DNA of 54,599 bases from JBGOTP01 sp041476545. GTDB taxonomy: Bacteria; Acidobacteriota; Vicinamibacteria; Vicinamibacterales; CAVVIG01. The stretch lies in NCBI GenBank assembly GCA_041476545.1, contig JBGOTP010000002.1:1-54599 (forward strand), given 5' to 3'. The first letter of the stretch is position 1. Every line of letters starts with the position of its first letter. The notes under the pieces were generated by a model. The model saw only the letters and a list, made by a program, of their open reading frames with translations, searched no databases and was not told the DNA's origin. This document shows, piece after piece, positions 1 through 7,744 of the stretch. Position numbers and translations under genes: made by a program.

Positions 1-28
1 CAAGGTCCCGGATAACAACGTGGATCAT
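1..28 (-). CDS. Probable ParE/RelE-type toxin, N-terminal stub
   Basis: Only the first nine codons (MIHVVIRDL) lie in the window; the gene runs off the left edge. Its ATG at 28 overlaps the antitoxin stop codon as ATGA, the coupling typical of toxin-antitoxin pairs. The upstream gene belongs to the addiction-module antitoxin family, whose usual partner is a ParE/RelE-fold mRNA interferase or gyrase toxin. The identity is inferred from position only; nine residues cannot show a fold. Confidence 0.4.
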
Positions 29-267
29 TCCTTGCCCGAGGTTCCCTTCAGAAGTTCTGCCCGAACGTGTTCCCAGGGACGACTCGCATTCGGATTAGCT
101 TGGAGGTCGGCCAGTCGTTCGTCCAAGATCTCTCGGTGCCAGTCGGGAACCGGCAGACGGTCCTCTTTGGCGGCGATCCTGTCCCACAGCGCCTGGACGT
201 ATTCAATTTGCTCATCGATGTCGAGTTCGTCGAAGCCTTGGGGCGGAAGTGGTAAAGCGTTTCCCAT
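25..267 (-). CDS. Addiction module antitoxin (unstable antitoxin family)
   Basis: An 80-residue acidic, helical protein. The run LDIDEQIEYVQALWDRIA followed by a PVPDWHREILDERLAD segment matches the 'putative addiction module component' family, in which a conserved pro-x-W-H-x-x-x-L-x-x-R helix binds the toxin. It would neutralise the ParE/RelE-like toxin that begins within its stop codon (ATGA overlap) and probably represses the shared promoter. Its length is normal for the family. It is an accessory gene and may be a stabilisation module. Confidence 0.75.
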   Translation of the reverse strand: MGNALPLPPQGFDELDIDEQIEYVQALWDRIAAKEDRLPVPDWHREILDERLADLQANPNASRPWEHVRAELLKGTSGKE

Positions 268-323
268 AGTTCATCCAATCTAGCATGGCACGTCGAATTT
301 CGTTCGTCGGGCTACGTGTCGCT

Positions 324-743
324 TCAGCCGGGCCGCTCAACCTGCCCGGCGTTGACTATCCACGGCGTGCCGAACTGGTCGATGAGCATCCCGAATCCCT
401 TCGCCCAGAACGTCGCCTGAAACGGCATTTGCACCGTGCCATTCTGCGCCAGCGCACTGAAGACGCGTTCTCCCTCGGCGACGTCATCGAATTCGGTGGC
501 CACACAAAATCCAGCGGGCTTCGTGAATTGTCCCGGAGGCGCGTCGGCTCCTTGCAACACTTGATCACCGATTTGCAGTGTCACGTGCATGATGCGGCCA
601 TGTGCCTCAGGTGGCATGCTTGATGCCATCGGCGACTCACCAATCGTCTGTATGAAGGAGATTTGGCCACCAAACGCCTTCTGGTAGAACTCGAACGCCT
701 CGCGGCAGCGGCCATCGAACGCAAGGTACGGATTGAGCTTCAT
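324..743 (-). CDS. PhnB-like VOC (glyoxalase superfamily) protein
   Basis: A 139-residue protein with the PhnB/3-demethylubiquinone-methyltransferase-like VOC layout: N-terminal MKLNPYLAFDGRCREAFEFY, a central RIMHVTLQIGDQVLQGAD strand, and C-terminal FWAKGFGMLIDQFGTPW. These proteins form dimers of beta-alpha-beta-beta-beta modules. Many lack a proven reaction and are described as glyoxalase or bleomycin-resistance-like. The length is that of the family and the start ATG is the natural N-terminus. It stands alone, 56 bp from the antitoxin gene, so its substrate cannot be deduced. Confidence 0.85.
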   Translation of the reverse strand: MKLNPYLAFDGRCREAFEFYQKAFGGQISFIQTIGESPMASSMPPEAHGRIMHVTLQIGDQVLQGADAPPGQFTKPAGFCVATEFDDVAEGERVFSALAQNGTVQMPFQATFWAKGFGMLIDQFGTPWIVNAGQVERPG

Positions 744-854
744 TTAGTCTGCTCCCAGACTCGTGCATGCGATCCGGCGAACGGCCAGGGCTCACCAGCG
801 GCCGCTCACGATCGCGCGAAGCGGCCGGCGCAGCCGGTCCGCTTCATTCGCTGG

Positions 855-1838
855 TTATCCGGCTCTCCGCGTTTGATGCCAAGCCGATTCAACTTCCTTC
901 ATATATTCGTAGTTGACCTGCGCCCCGAAGATGTCTCGGAAGGCCTTTTCGAATTCTTCGCGGTCACCGTCAAGACTGTAATAGCGGAGGGTCGGCGAAT
1001 TGGTCACGTCTGGACGCTTTCGAACGGCCTCACGGAAAAGAAAACGCCCGTACGCATCCTCCTGAGGGAACCGGTATCCGACGACTTCAATCTCAGTGGC
1101 TTTCGAGAATACCTCGACGACTTGGCACCACTGATCGGAAATGGTTTCGTGAAGATGCGGCTGGCCGACCTGAATCTCCTCGAGAAGCTCGCTTTTGATC
1201 GGCACCGCACCGAGCACCAGGGGTTGGACAAACCAGCCAGGACCACCTTGAACTTCAGCCGACCTCATCGATTCGAGTCGTGGGCCTGAGCCATCTCGAA
1301 ACGATGGGGCCTTCCCGGATTCGTGTACCCATGAAAAGGAGCCGTGCGGCTTGATCAGTCGGATCGAGCTGTTCCCGCTGGGGTGCGGCGCCTGCACGAT
1401 ATTCTTGCCGAGCAAGCGTTGCAGAATGGTTTCGGCGAGAGTATCCCAGTTAAATGAAATGAGAGCGTCCCCGGATGTTAGCCCGCGAAGGACGCGCTTG
1501 AGCGTAAACTCGGTCGTCGTCGTGCAGACTCGAGCGATATCGTCGGCAAATGAGTACGCGTCCACAACGGCTTGGTGAAGTTGGATGGAAGCGGCAGCAC
1601 CATAGTCGCACCCGAGTATCCGTTTGAATTTGGAGTAGTAGTCGATACGTGTCCAGAGATGGTCCAAGCTGAGCTGTTCTGACCTGTCTGCGCAGTCCGC
1701 GACGGCTCGAGCTAGTTCCGGATATTCGGAGCTCCAGGTCGGGCGAGCAGCTGTGAGTCGCTGAATGAACCCTGCGACTCCGCCATCTGTTCGCAGCGTC
1801 CCGCTCGTCGCGCCAGTTCCGAGTACAACGACCTTCAA
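855..1838 (-). CDS. SIR2-like domain protein, orphan
   Basis: About 327 residues. The N-terminus has a Rossmann-type VVVLGTGATSG loop. Near residues 129-133 is FNWDT and near 163-170 KPHGSFSW. The pairing of F-N-x-D-T with K-x-H-G-S-x-x-W is the mark of SIR2-like (SIR2_2-type) proteins, many of which are NADases in antiviral systems. I chose the TTG at 1838 because a GGAGG lies just upstream; an earlier TTG at 1859 would add seven residues. Base composition is visibly lower in G+C than in the neighbours, which fits horizontal transfer. No partner gene such as an Argonaute, TIR or HerA is adjacent. Defence function is inference. Confidence 0.6.
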   Translation of the reverse strand: MKVVVLGTGATSGTLRTDGGVAGFIQRLTAARPTWSSEYPELARAVADCADRSEQLSLDHLWTRIDYYSKFKRILGCDYGAAASIQLHQAVVDAYSFADDIARVCTTTTEFTLKRVLRGLTSGDALISFNWDTLAETILQRLLGKNIVQAPHPSGNSSIRLIKPHGSFSWVHESGKAPSFRDGSGPRLESMRSAEVQGGPGWFVQPLVLGAVPIKSELLEEIQVGQPHLHETISDQWCQVVEVFSKATEIEVVGYRFPQEDAYGRFLFREAVRKRPDVTNSPTLRYYSLDGDREEFEKAFRDIFGAQVNYEYMKEVESAWHQTRRAG

Positions 1839-2143
1839 GATCCTCCCTGTACTCCCCAAAGTCAGTCCGGATAACCAGTAGTCGACGAAACTCTCTAGAC
1901 CAATATTTCGGCGGCGCCTGCAGTGTAGCGAGGTGAACGGTTGGATTCAACTTGCTCGGAACCGTTGGCGTCGTCGGGACTTGCCGTCGCGTGAGAGACA
2001 GCAAGGAAGCGGAACAGGCAGATCGTGATGGCGCGGAAAGTCCTGCGGGGCTCGCAGCGTATTCGGCGTGGACGGCCAGCGTCTTCCCTGACGACTCGTG
2101 CCAGGCGCGAATCGATCGAATCGGACTCTGTTGTTGCCGATGT
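1839..2143. other. Gene-free stretch
   Basis: Three hundred and five bases between the SIR2-like gene and the radical SAM gene. Frames crossing it are arginine-rich and show no recognisable domain, and I found no strong hairpin, tRNA or repeat. It probably contains the SIR2-like gene's promoter and the 3' end of the lipid operon, but no clear -35/-10 pair stands out. Confidence 0.5.
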
Positions 2144-3589
2144 CTACCGGCTGGCGCCGGCAGCCACGGGCTGAACGGATCTGGCGATGTCGTCGATGTC
2201 GAGCAAGGGCCTGAGCGGCACCTCGCGCGGGACTTCGGTCGGATACGTCTCCGCAAGGGGCGCTCGATTGAACACGCCGCCCTTCAGACAATAGTTCGTC
2301 CAGACGCGATTCCAGAGAAACGCGTGCCACGCCGCTTCCGGCGACACGGTCTCGTACGTCCGCCAGTACCGCGCGGCGATGTGGTCGGGGCGGAAATACT
2401 GCAACACCTGGACGTACCGGCGCATGAGTCCGGCACCCGTGACGTTCGGCATGCTCGTCACCGGAAACGCGAGCGTGTACTTCTCCCAGTCCTCGGGATA
2501 GTTCTTGAAGAGGATGCGTCCCTCCGCGTCGTAACGCGCGTAGTCGCGCGTGCCCGGCAGCGGCGTGAGAATGGTCGGGTTCAGTCCGTCGAGGTCCGAT
2601 TCCTCCGCGAACCGCAGAATGTCGGACGCGATCGTGTTCATGTCCTGGGTGTCGATGCCCAGGATGAACGAGCCGACGACGCCGATGCCGTGGCTGCGGA
2701 TGCGCGCCACGTTCTCGCGGTAGTAGGCCAGGCCGCGGCGCTGTGACTGCCCGTCTTTGCGAATGAGCGCCAGTGATTTCGTGTCGGTGCTCTCGAGGCC
2801 GATGAAGACGCCGGCGCACCCCGATGCCCTGGCCAGCTCTGGCAACTCGTCGTCGTCTCCAAAATTGATCGTGACCTGCGTAATCCAGCTCTTGTCGAGC
2901 CGGGCGTCAGCCATGGCACGGAACAAATCGAGGCAGCGCTGTTTGGCCTTGCGGGAAAAGCCGTTCAGATCGTCGTCGACGAAGATGATGTCGCGTTCGG
3001 GAATGGCCGCCACCTCGGCGACGACATCCTCGACCTCGCGCATGCGGAAGACCCGGCCGTTGAACGCGGTGACCGAACAGAACGAGCAGTCCATCGGACA
3101 CCCGCGCGAGGTCTGGGCCGACACGTATTCGTACCGGTACTTCGCGAAGATGCGCCGGTCGGGCACGTGCAGCGAGCCGCCGGTCGTTCCGCCGTCGTAC
3201 CGCTTCGCCAGTTGTCCCTGCTCGACATCGGCCACCACCTGCGGCCACACCAACTCGCACTCTCCGAAGAAGAGGGAATCGACGTACCGCGCGGCCTCGT
3301 CCGACACGAGCGAGGCGTGGATGCCGCCCATGACGACGGGAATGCCCCGGGTGCGGAACTGCCTTGCGATTTCGTACGCCCGCGTCGCCTGCGTGGTAAA
3401 CGCCGTGAGGCCCACCAGGTCGGCCTGCACATTCGTGTAGTCGAGCGCGCCCTCGCACTGTTCGTCGATGAGTTCGACCTCCCAATGGGGAGGCGTGGCG
3501 GCGGCGACGTAGCCGAGCGCCAGCGGCTGCCACAGGTAGTCGCCGTACAGAGAGACGCGGTTACGCGGGTTGATGAGAATGAGTTTCAT
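2144..3589 (-). CDS. B12-binding-domain radical SAM enzyme
   Basis: A 481-residue enzyme. Residues 1-130 form a cobalamin-binding-like Rossmann domain (MKLILINPRNR, then LVGLTAFTTQA, then VVMGGIHAS). The radical SAM core carries the C-x3-C-x2-C [4Fe-4S] triad at C164, C168 and C171 (SRGCPMDCSFC). A GFSR/FVDDDLNGF strand and a GLNPTILTPLPGT strand follow, and the C-terminal 100 residues are helical. Such proteins methylate or rearrange unactivated carbons, often in lipid or tetrapyrrole pathways. The ATG at 3589 lies inside the end of the alpha-oxoamine synthase gene (29-bp overlap), so it is the last gene of that operon and may modify the lipid product. The exact reaction is unknown. Confidence 0.9.
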   Translation of the reverse strand: MKLILINPRNRVSLYGDYLWQPLALGYVAAATPPHWEVELIDEQCEGALDYTNVQADLVGLTAFTTQATRAYEIARQFRTRGIPVVMGGIHASLVSDEAARYVDSLFFGECELVWPQVVADVEQGQLAKRYDGGTTGGSLHVPDRRIFAKYRYEYVSAQTSRGCPMDCSFCSVTAFNGRVFRMREVEDVVAEVAAIPERDIIFVDDDLNGFSRKAKQRCLDLFRAMADARLDKSWITQVTINFGDDDELPELARASGCAGVFIGLESTDTKSLALIRKDGQSQRRGLAYYRENVARIRSHGIGVVGSFILGIDTQDMNTIASDILRFAEESDLDGLNPTILTPLPGTRDYARYDAEGRILFKNYPEDWEKYTLAFPVTSMPNVTGAGLMRRYVQVLQYFRPDHIAARYWRTYETVSPEAAWHAFLWNRVWTNYCLKGGVFNRAPLAETYPTEVPREVPLRPLLDIDDIARSVQPVAAGASR

Positions 3590-4784
3590 GAATGATGGCC
3601 ATCGCGTGTCCGACCTGTTTGAAGATCGCCAGCGCGCGGTCGATGTCTTCCGATGTGTGGGCGGCCGAATAGCTCGTGCGCAAGAGACAGGCGTCGGGCC
3701 GGCAGGCAGGCGGAAGCACGATGTTGGCGTAGAGGCCGGCCTCGAGGAGCGCCCGCCACATCGCGACCGCCCGCTCGGCGGCGCCGACCTCGATCGACAC
3801 GATGGGCGATTCGGTCTGTCCGATCGTGAACCCGAGGTACGAGAGTCCTGCCCGCACGCGCCGTACATTGTCCCAGAGGCGTGCTGTGAGAACAGCATTG
3901 CCCGCGACGTCGTGCAGGAGAATCTTCAGCGCCGCTTCTGCGCCGGCAATCGTGGCGGGGGAACCCGACGCGGTGAATACGTACGGACGTGCGGCAAAGT
4001 GGAGCAGTGTCAGCGCTCGATGGTCCGTGACGCAATACCCGCCGATGCCCGCGAGCGCCTTCGAGAACGTGCCGACGACAAAATCCACCTGATCGAGCAC
4101 GCCCTGGGCATCCGCGCACCCGAGTCCCCGGGGCCCGTACGCGCCGAATGAGTGCGCCTCGTCAACCAGGAGATACGCGCCGGCCTCGCGACAGACCGCA
4201 ACGATGTCCGCCAGCGGGGCCACGTCTCCGCTGATGGAGTACAGGCCTTCGACGATGACGAGGCAGCGCCTGGGGTTGGACACGCGCGCGAGCTTGCGGG
4301 CGAGATCGCCGGCCGAGTTATGGCGGAAGGCAAAGAGCTGCGCGCCGCTCAGCCGCGCGCCGTCGTAAATGCTGGCGTGGCTCTCGAGATCGAGCAGCAC
4401 CGTGTCGTCCACGCCGCAGAGGCCCGAGATGACGGCGAGGTTCGCCTGGTAACCGGTCGTGAAGACCATCCCGTGCCGCTTGCGATGCGCGTCGGCGAAC
4501 GCCTGCTCGAGCCGCCGATGCGCGGCGTAGGAGCCATTCGCGGCCCGCGATCCGGTGGTACCGGTGCCTTCGCGCGCGATGGCCTCGCGCGCGGCTGTGA
4601 TGACGTCCGGGTGGAAGCTCAGGCCGAGGTAGTTGTTCGATCCGCACATCAGCGTGCGGCGCCCGGCGATCATCACCTCCGTCGGACTGCACACCTCGTC
4701 AATGACCGTATCGAAGGGGACCGGGCCGTCGCCGAGTGCGCCAAGGCGATCGGCGAACGGCTGCAGCTTAGCGAGCAGATCCAT
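3561..4784 (-). CDS. Alpha-oxoamine synthase (SPT/KBL/BioF family)
   Basis: A 407-residue PLP fold-type I enzyme of full length. It shows the SHASIYDG active-site histidine (about H136), the DEAHS segment at 208-212 that holds the PLP ring, and the Schiff-base lysine K242 in GTFSKALAGIGG. The family condenses an acyl thioester with a small amino acid, with loss of CO2, to give a 2-amino-3-ketone: serine palmitoyltransferase, KAPA synthase and 2-amino-3-ketobutyrate ligase. The gene lies directly behind an acyl-AMP ligase and an ACP gene. That context favours an acyl-ACP-using, serine-palmitoyltransferase-like enzyme over BioF or Kbl. It overlaps the ligase gene by 17 bp and the radical SAM gene by 29 bp. 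Confidence 0.9.
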   Translation of the reverse strand: MDLLAKLQPFADRLGALGDGPVPFDTVIDEVCSPTEVMIAGRRTLMCGSNNYLGLSFHPDVITAAREAIAREGTGTTGSRAANGSYAAHRRLEQAFADAHRKRHGMVFTTGYQANLAVISGLCGVDDTVLLDLESHASIYDGARLSGAQLFAFRHNSAGDLARKLARVSNPRRCLVIVEGLYSISGDVAPLADIVAVCREAGAYLLVDEAHSFGAYGPRGLGCADAQGVLDQVDFVVGTFSKALAGIGGYCVTDHRALTLLHFAARPYVFTASGSPATIAGAEAALKILLHDVAGNAVLTARLWDNVRRVRAGLSYLGFTIGQTESPIVSIEVGAAERAVAMWRALLEAGLYANIVLPPACRPDACLLRTSYSAAHTSEDIDRALAIFKQVGHAMAIIHETHSHQPA

Positions 4785-6537
4785 CGGCGACTGATCCTCT
4801 GCCCGCGGTCAACAGCGTGCCCGCCTGGAAGCGGGCGCGCGTTTCCGATCGTCGAACCTTTCCGGACGTCGTCCGCGGAATCGTACCGGGTGGTGTCAGA
4901 ATCACCTGATCGAGTTCGAGCCCCGCCGTTTCACGCACCCGGCGTCTGACATCTTCCACGATGTCGCTCGACGTACTGCTCGCGCGTGCCTCGAGTACCG
5001 CGACGACTTCATCGGCGTCCTCGACATGGTTGATGCCGAACACGACGACGCCCGACGACCGGATGCCGTCGACGCTCGCGATGGCCGACTCGAGATCCGG
5101 CGGGTGGTACTTCCGTCCGTGCCGGATGATGAGATCTTTCGTCCGGCCGCAGACGAAGAGCTCACCGTCGGCCATGTAGCCCAGATCGCCGGTCTGCAGC
5201 CATCCGTCGTGCAACGCCTCGGCGGTGGCCACCGGATCCTCGAAATAGCCGCTCATCACCGACGGTCCGCGCGCGACGATGTGACCGACGTACCGTTCGG
5301 GCAGCGCCTGCCCGTCGTCGTCCACGATCCGCACCTCATGGCCCGGAAAGGGGCGCCCGCAGGCGACGAGGCGCACGGGGGCGGTCGGAGCCGTGTGGCC
5401 ATTGAGGGGGAGTAGGTTCACGGGGTTCGCGGGTTTCACCAGGTTCATGGGTGCGATGGGTATCGCCCGTGAGTCGCGCACCAGATGTCCGGCATCGACC
5501 GAGTCGACGGAGATGCCGTCCCGCGCGAATGCCACCGCCAGGGAGTGCTCGGCCAGCCCGTAGCTCGGGACGAAGCTCGAAGCCCGAAACCCGGCGCATG
5601 CGAAGCGCTCGGCGAACGCGGCAAGCGTGTCGCATCGGATCGGTTCAGCGCCGCAACCCGCCACGCGCCACCTCGACAGGTCGAGGGCCGCGATCTGCGA
5701 GGGCTTCACCCGTCGCAGGCAGAGTTCGTAGGCGAAATTTGGGGCGAACGAGATCGTGCCTCCATAGCGGGAGATGGATTCGAGCCAGACCGTTGGCCGC
5801 TTGAGAAACAACACAGGCGACATGATCACGAGCGACAACCGTGCGTAGACACCGGCGAGCAACGCCCCGATGAGGCCCATGTCGTGGTACAACGGCAGCC
5901 AGCTCACCCCGACGTCGGCCGGACCCGCAGCCAACCCGGCGGGGCCCGTGATGGCCGAGAGATTCGCGTGCAGGCCAGCATGCGAGAGCACGACGCCCTT
6001 GGGCACCGCCGTCGAACCGGATGTGAATTGAATAAGCGCTGCCGCGCTGCTCGGCACCGCGACCGGCGCGGCCATTGCCGGTCCATTCGCCAGTTCCTCG
6101 ATGGTCAGGACATGACAAGTGGCCACGGGCCGCGATGGACCCTCCTTATTGCTGAGCAGCGGCACGATATCGGCGCTCACCACGACGGCGGCGACGCGGC
6201 TGGCTGCGAGCAGTTCACGCGACTGCCGGGTAAACGTCGCGATATCGCCCGCCTGGGCCGGTGGGCACAGGGGAACGGGCACCAGCCCGGCGGCCGAGAC
6301 TCCGAAGAACGCGCGGATGAAGCCGCCCACCTCGGGGACCACGATGGCCACGCGATCCCCGGTTGCCAGGCCCTCGGCCCGAAGCGCCCCGGCGATGCGC
6401 AGCGACTCCTCGAGCAGCCACTCGTACGGCATGTCGACGACCCGCCCGTCGTGCTCGATCGCGCGGATGCCGCGGGACGTTGCGGCAGCCATCGCGAGGG
6501 TGCCCGCGATGGAGTGGCCCGTGACGTTCGGAATCAC
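4768..6537 (-). CDS. Fatty acyl-AMP ligase (FAAL-like)
   Basis: A 589-residue adenylate-forming enzyme. Motifs in order: P-loop FTSGSTAVPKGVVLSH (171-186), SWLPLYHDMGLIG (212-224, typical of FAALs), PNFAYELC, PSYGLAEHS (324-332), the hinge TGDLGYMADGELFVCGR, and the C-terminal PRTTSGKVRR lysine. It would activate a fatty acid as acyl-AMP and load it on the ACP encoded just upstream. The start is fixed by an ATGA overlap with the ACP stop codon. Residues about 363-380 (MNLVKPANPVNLLPLN) are encoded by imperfect short repeats and look like an in-frame repeat insertion in the linker before the second subdomain. It could be a plain acyl-CoA ligase, but the HDMG motif and the ACP neighbour favour FAAL. 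Confidence 0.9.
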   Translation of the reverse strand: MIPNVTGHSIAGTLAMAAATSRGIRAIEHDGRVVDMPYEWLLEESLRIAGALRAEGLATGDRVAIVVPEVGGFIRAFFGVSAAGLVPVPLCPPAQAGDIATFTRQSRELLAASRVAAVVVSADIVPLLSNKEGPSRPVATCHVLTIEELANGPAMAAPVAVPSSAAALIQFTSGSTAVPKGVVLSHAGLHANLSAITGPAGLAAGPADVGVSWLPLYHDMGLIGALLAGVYARLSLVIMSPVLFLKRPTVWLESISRYGGTISFAPNFAYELCLRRVKPSQIAALDLSRWRVAGCGAEPIRCDTLAAFAERFACAGFRASSFVPSYGLAEHSLAVAFARDGISVDSVDAGHLVRDSRAIPIAPMNLVKPANPVNLLPLNGHTAPTAPVRLVACGRPFPGHEVRIVDDDGQALPERYVGHIVARGPSVMSGYFEDPVATAEALHDGWLQTGDLGYMADGELFVCGRTKDLIIRHGRKYHPPDLESAIASVDGIRSSGVVVFGINHVEDADEVVAVLEARASSTSSDIVEDVRRRVRETAGLELDQVILTPPGTIPRTTSGKVRRSETRARFQAGTLLTAGRGSVADGSAR

Positions 6538-6827
6538 GACTTCGGCTCCTGGTCGCCAGCGAGACGCCGCACTTCAGCGACAATCTGATCGACGGTTCGA
6601 ATGTGAGTCAAGGCGTTTAAGGGCACGGCGATATTGAAATGATCCTCGAGTTCACCCACGAGCTCGAGTACTTGGAGCGAATCGAATCCCAAGTCGGCCA
6701 GTAATTCGCTCCCGGGTCCGGGATCGATGGGGCGCCGGCTCAACCGTTTGAGAATGTCGAGCGTGTCGCGTTCGAACCGATCCGGGGAAGATGCGGCTTC
6801 TGCACCCGGGGCGGACGTGCCGCGCAC
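6534..6827 (-). CDS. Acyl carrier protein
   Basis: A 97-residue protein whose C-terminal 75 residues match acyl carrier proteins. The phosphopantetheine attachment serine is S50 in LADLGFDSLQVLELV, and the helix IRTVDQIVAEVRRLA closes the bundle. It is the first gene of the operon and carries the chain loaded by the FAAL and presented to the oxoamine synthase. The start is uncertain: GTG at 6827 is assumed, and about 18 N-terminal residues are low complexity. The stop codon overlaps the FAAL ATG. Confidence 0.85.
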   Translation of the reverse strand: MRGTSAPGAEAASSPDRFERDTLDILKRLSRRPIDPGPGSELLADLGFDSLQVLELVGELEDHFNIAVPLNALTHIRTVDQIVAEVRRLAGDQEPKS

Positions 6828-6915
6828 GGGGTCGGATGTATGGGCCAGGCCGGCAAATGTAACACGAATGTAATGTGCGCGTCATCAATTAGGGCCACAC
6901 ACCGTGAACCCTGCT

Positions 6916-6953
6916 CGAAATCTCCTTAGGATTTCGTTGCGAAATCTTCTAGG
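6916..6953. promoter_or_regulatory. Inverted/direct repeat in divergent promoter region
   Basis: CGAAATC occurs at 6916 and 6940, flanking its complement GATTTCG at 6930. The middle copy can pair with either outer copy, and the two outer copies form a 24-bp-spaced direct repeat extended by TCCTTAGG or TTCTAGG. The site lies between the divergent ACP operon and the nucleotidyltransferase gene, 24 bp before the latter's ATG. An operator controlling both directions is plausible; the regulator is unknown. Confidence 0.4.
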
Positions 6954-6976
6954 CACTTCGTTATAGGATACTTGGC

Positions 6977-7732
6977 ATGCCACGTTCGCTGCCCGTGACC
7001 CAGACCATCATCCTTGCCGCCGGCTACGGCTCCCGCCTGGGAAGCGCCGAAAGCGGGGTGCCGAAGCCACTGATGACGGTCGGCGGCCTGCCGCTGATAG
7101 CCCATGCGTTGGAGCACGCTCGCGCCAGCGGGTGTGCACAGGCGGTTATCGTCGTCGGCCATGAAGGGGATCGGGTGCAAGCGGCCGTGGAACAGATGGC
7201 TCCTGGCCTCGACCTCCGCTTTGTCGAGAATCCGGACTTCACGACGCCGAACGGCCTGTCGCTGCTCGCGGCCGAACGGATGGCCGCCGGGCGTTTCTAC
7301 CTTCAGATGGTCGACCACGTGTTCGCCGGTGTGGCGCTCCCCAAGCTGGCCGCGATCCCGTTCGTCAACGGGGAAGACGGACGGGTGCTGGTCGACAACG
7401 CTCCCGGCGACGACATCGATCTCGCGGACGCCACCAAAGTGCAGTTGGCCGGCACCCGGGTTCTGTCGATAGGCAAGGGCATCGGGCTGTGGGATGCCAT
7501 CGACACCGGCTGTTTTGTCCTGACGCCCGCGATTTTCGATGCGCTCCGGCGCGTGCCGGCGGGCGAAGGGCTGACGGTTTCTTCAGGCATGCGGCAGCTG
7601 GCGGCGTCCGGATCCCTCGGTGCCGTGGATGTCGACGGAGTCGAGTGGATTGACGTGGATACGCCGGCGGACCTGGAAACCGCCGAGCGCTTGCTGCTCA
7701 CCGCCGCGGCGCCGATGACACGGACGGCGTAG
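6977..7732 (+). CDS. NTP transferase, inositol-1-phosphate cytidylyltransferase-like
   Basis: A 251-residue sugar-phosphate nucleotidyltransferase fold. The nucleotide-binding signature LAAGYGSRLG ends at the VPKPL lysine near residue 30. The metal-binding LQMVDHVF strand and AIDTGCFVLTPAIFDAL are followed by WIDVDTPADLETAE. The DATKVQL, IGKG, DTGCFVL order closely resembles the cytidylyltransferase half of the bifunctional IPCT/DIPPS enzymes that make CDP-inositol. The next gene, 12 bp away and convergent, resembles the other half of that fusion. It likely supplies a CDP-activated headgroup alcohol. Choline phosphate is an alternative substrate. Confidence 0.85.
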   Translation: MPRSLPVTQTIILAAGYGSRLGSAESGVPKPLMTVGGLPLIAHALEHARASGCAQAVIVVGHEGDRVQAAVEQMAPGLDLRFVENPDFTTPNGLSLLAAERMAAGRFYLQMVDHVFAGVALPKLAAIPFVNGEDGRVLVDNAPGDDIDLADATKVQLAGTRVLSIGKGIGLWDAIDTGCFVLTPAIFDALRRVPAGEGLTVSSGMRQLAASGSLGAVDVDGVEWIDVDTPADLETAERLLLTAAAPMTRTA

Positions 7733-7744
7733 ACGCCGACCCGA

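Noticed and set aside
2144..3898. A longer radical SAM reading frame starting at 3898
   Set aside because: The first 103 residues are an arginine/proline/serine-rich reading of the oxoamine synthase gene on the same strand. The B12 domain starts cleanly at the ATG at 3589.
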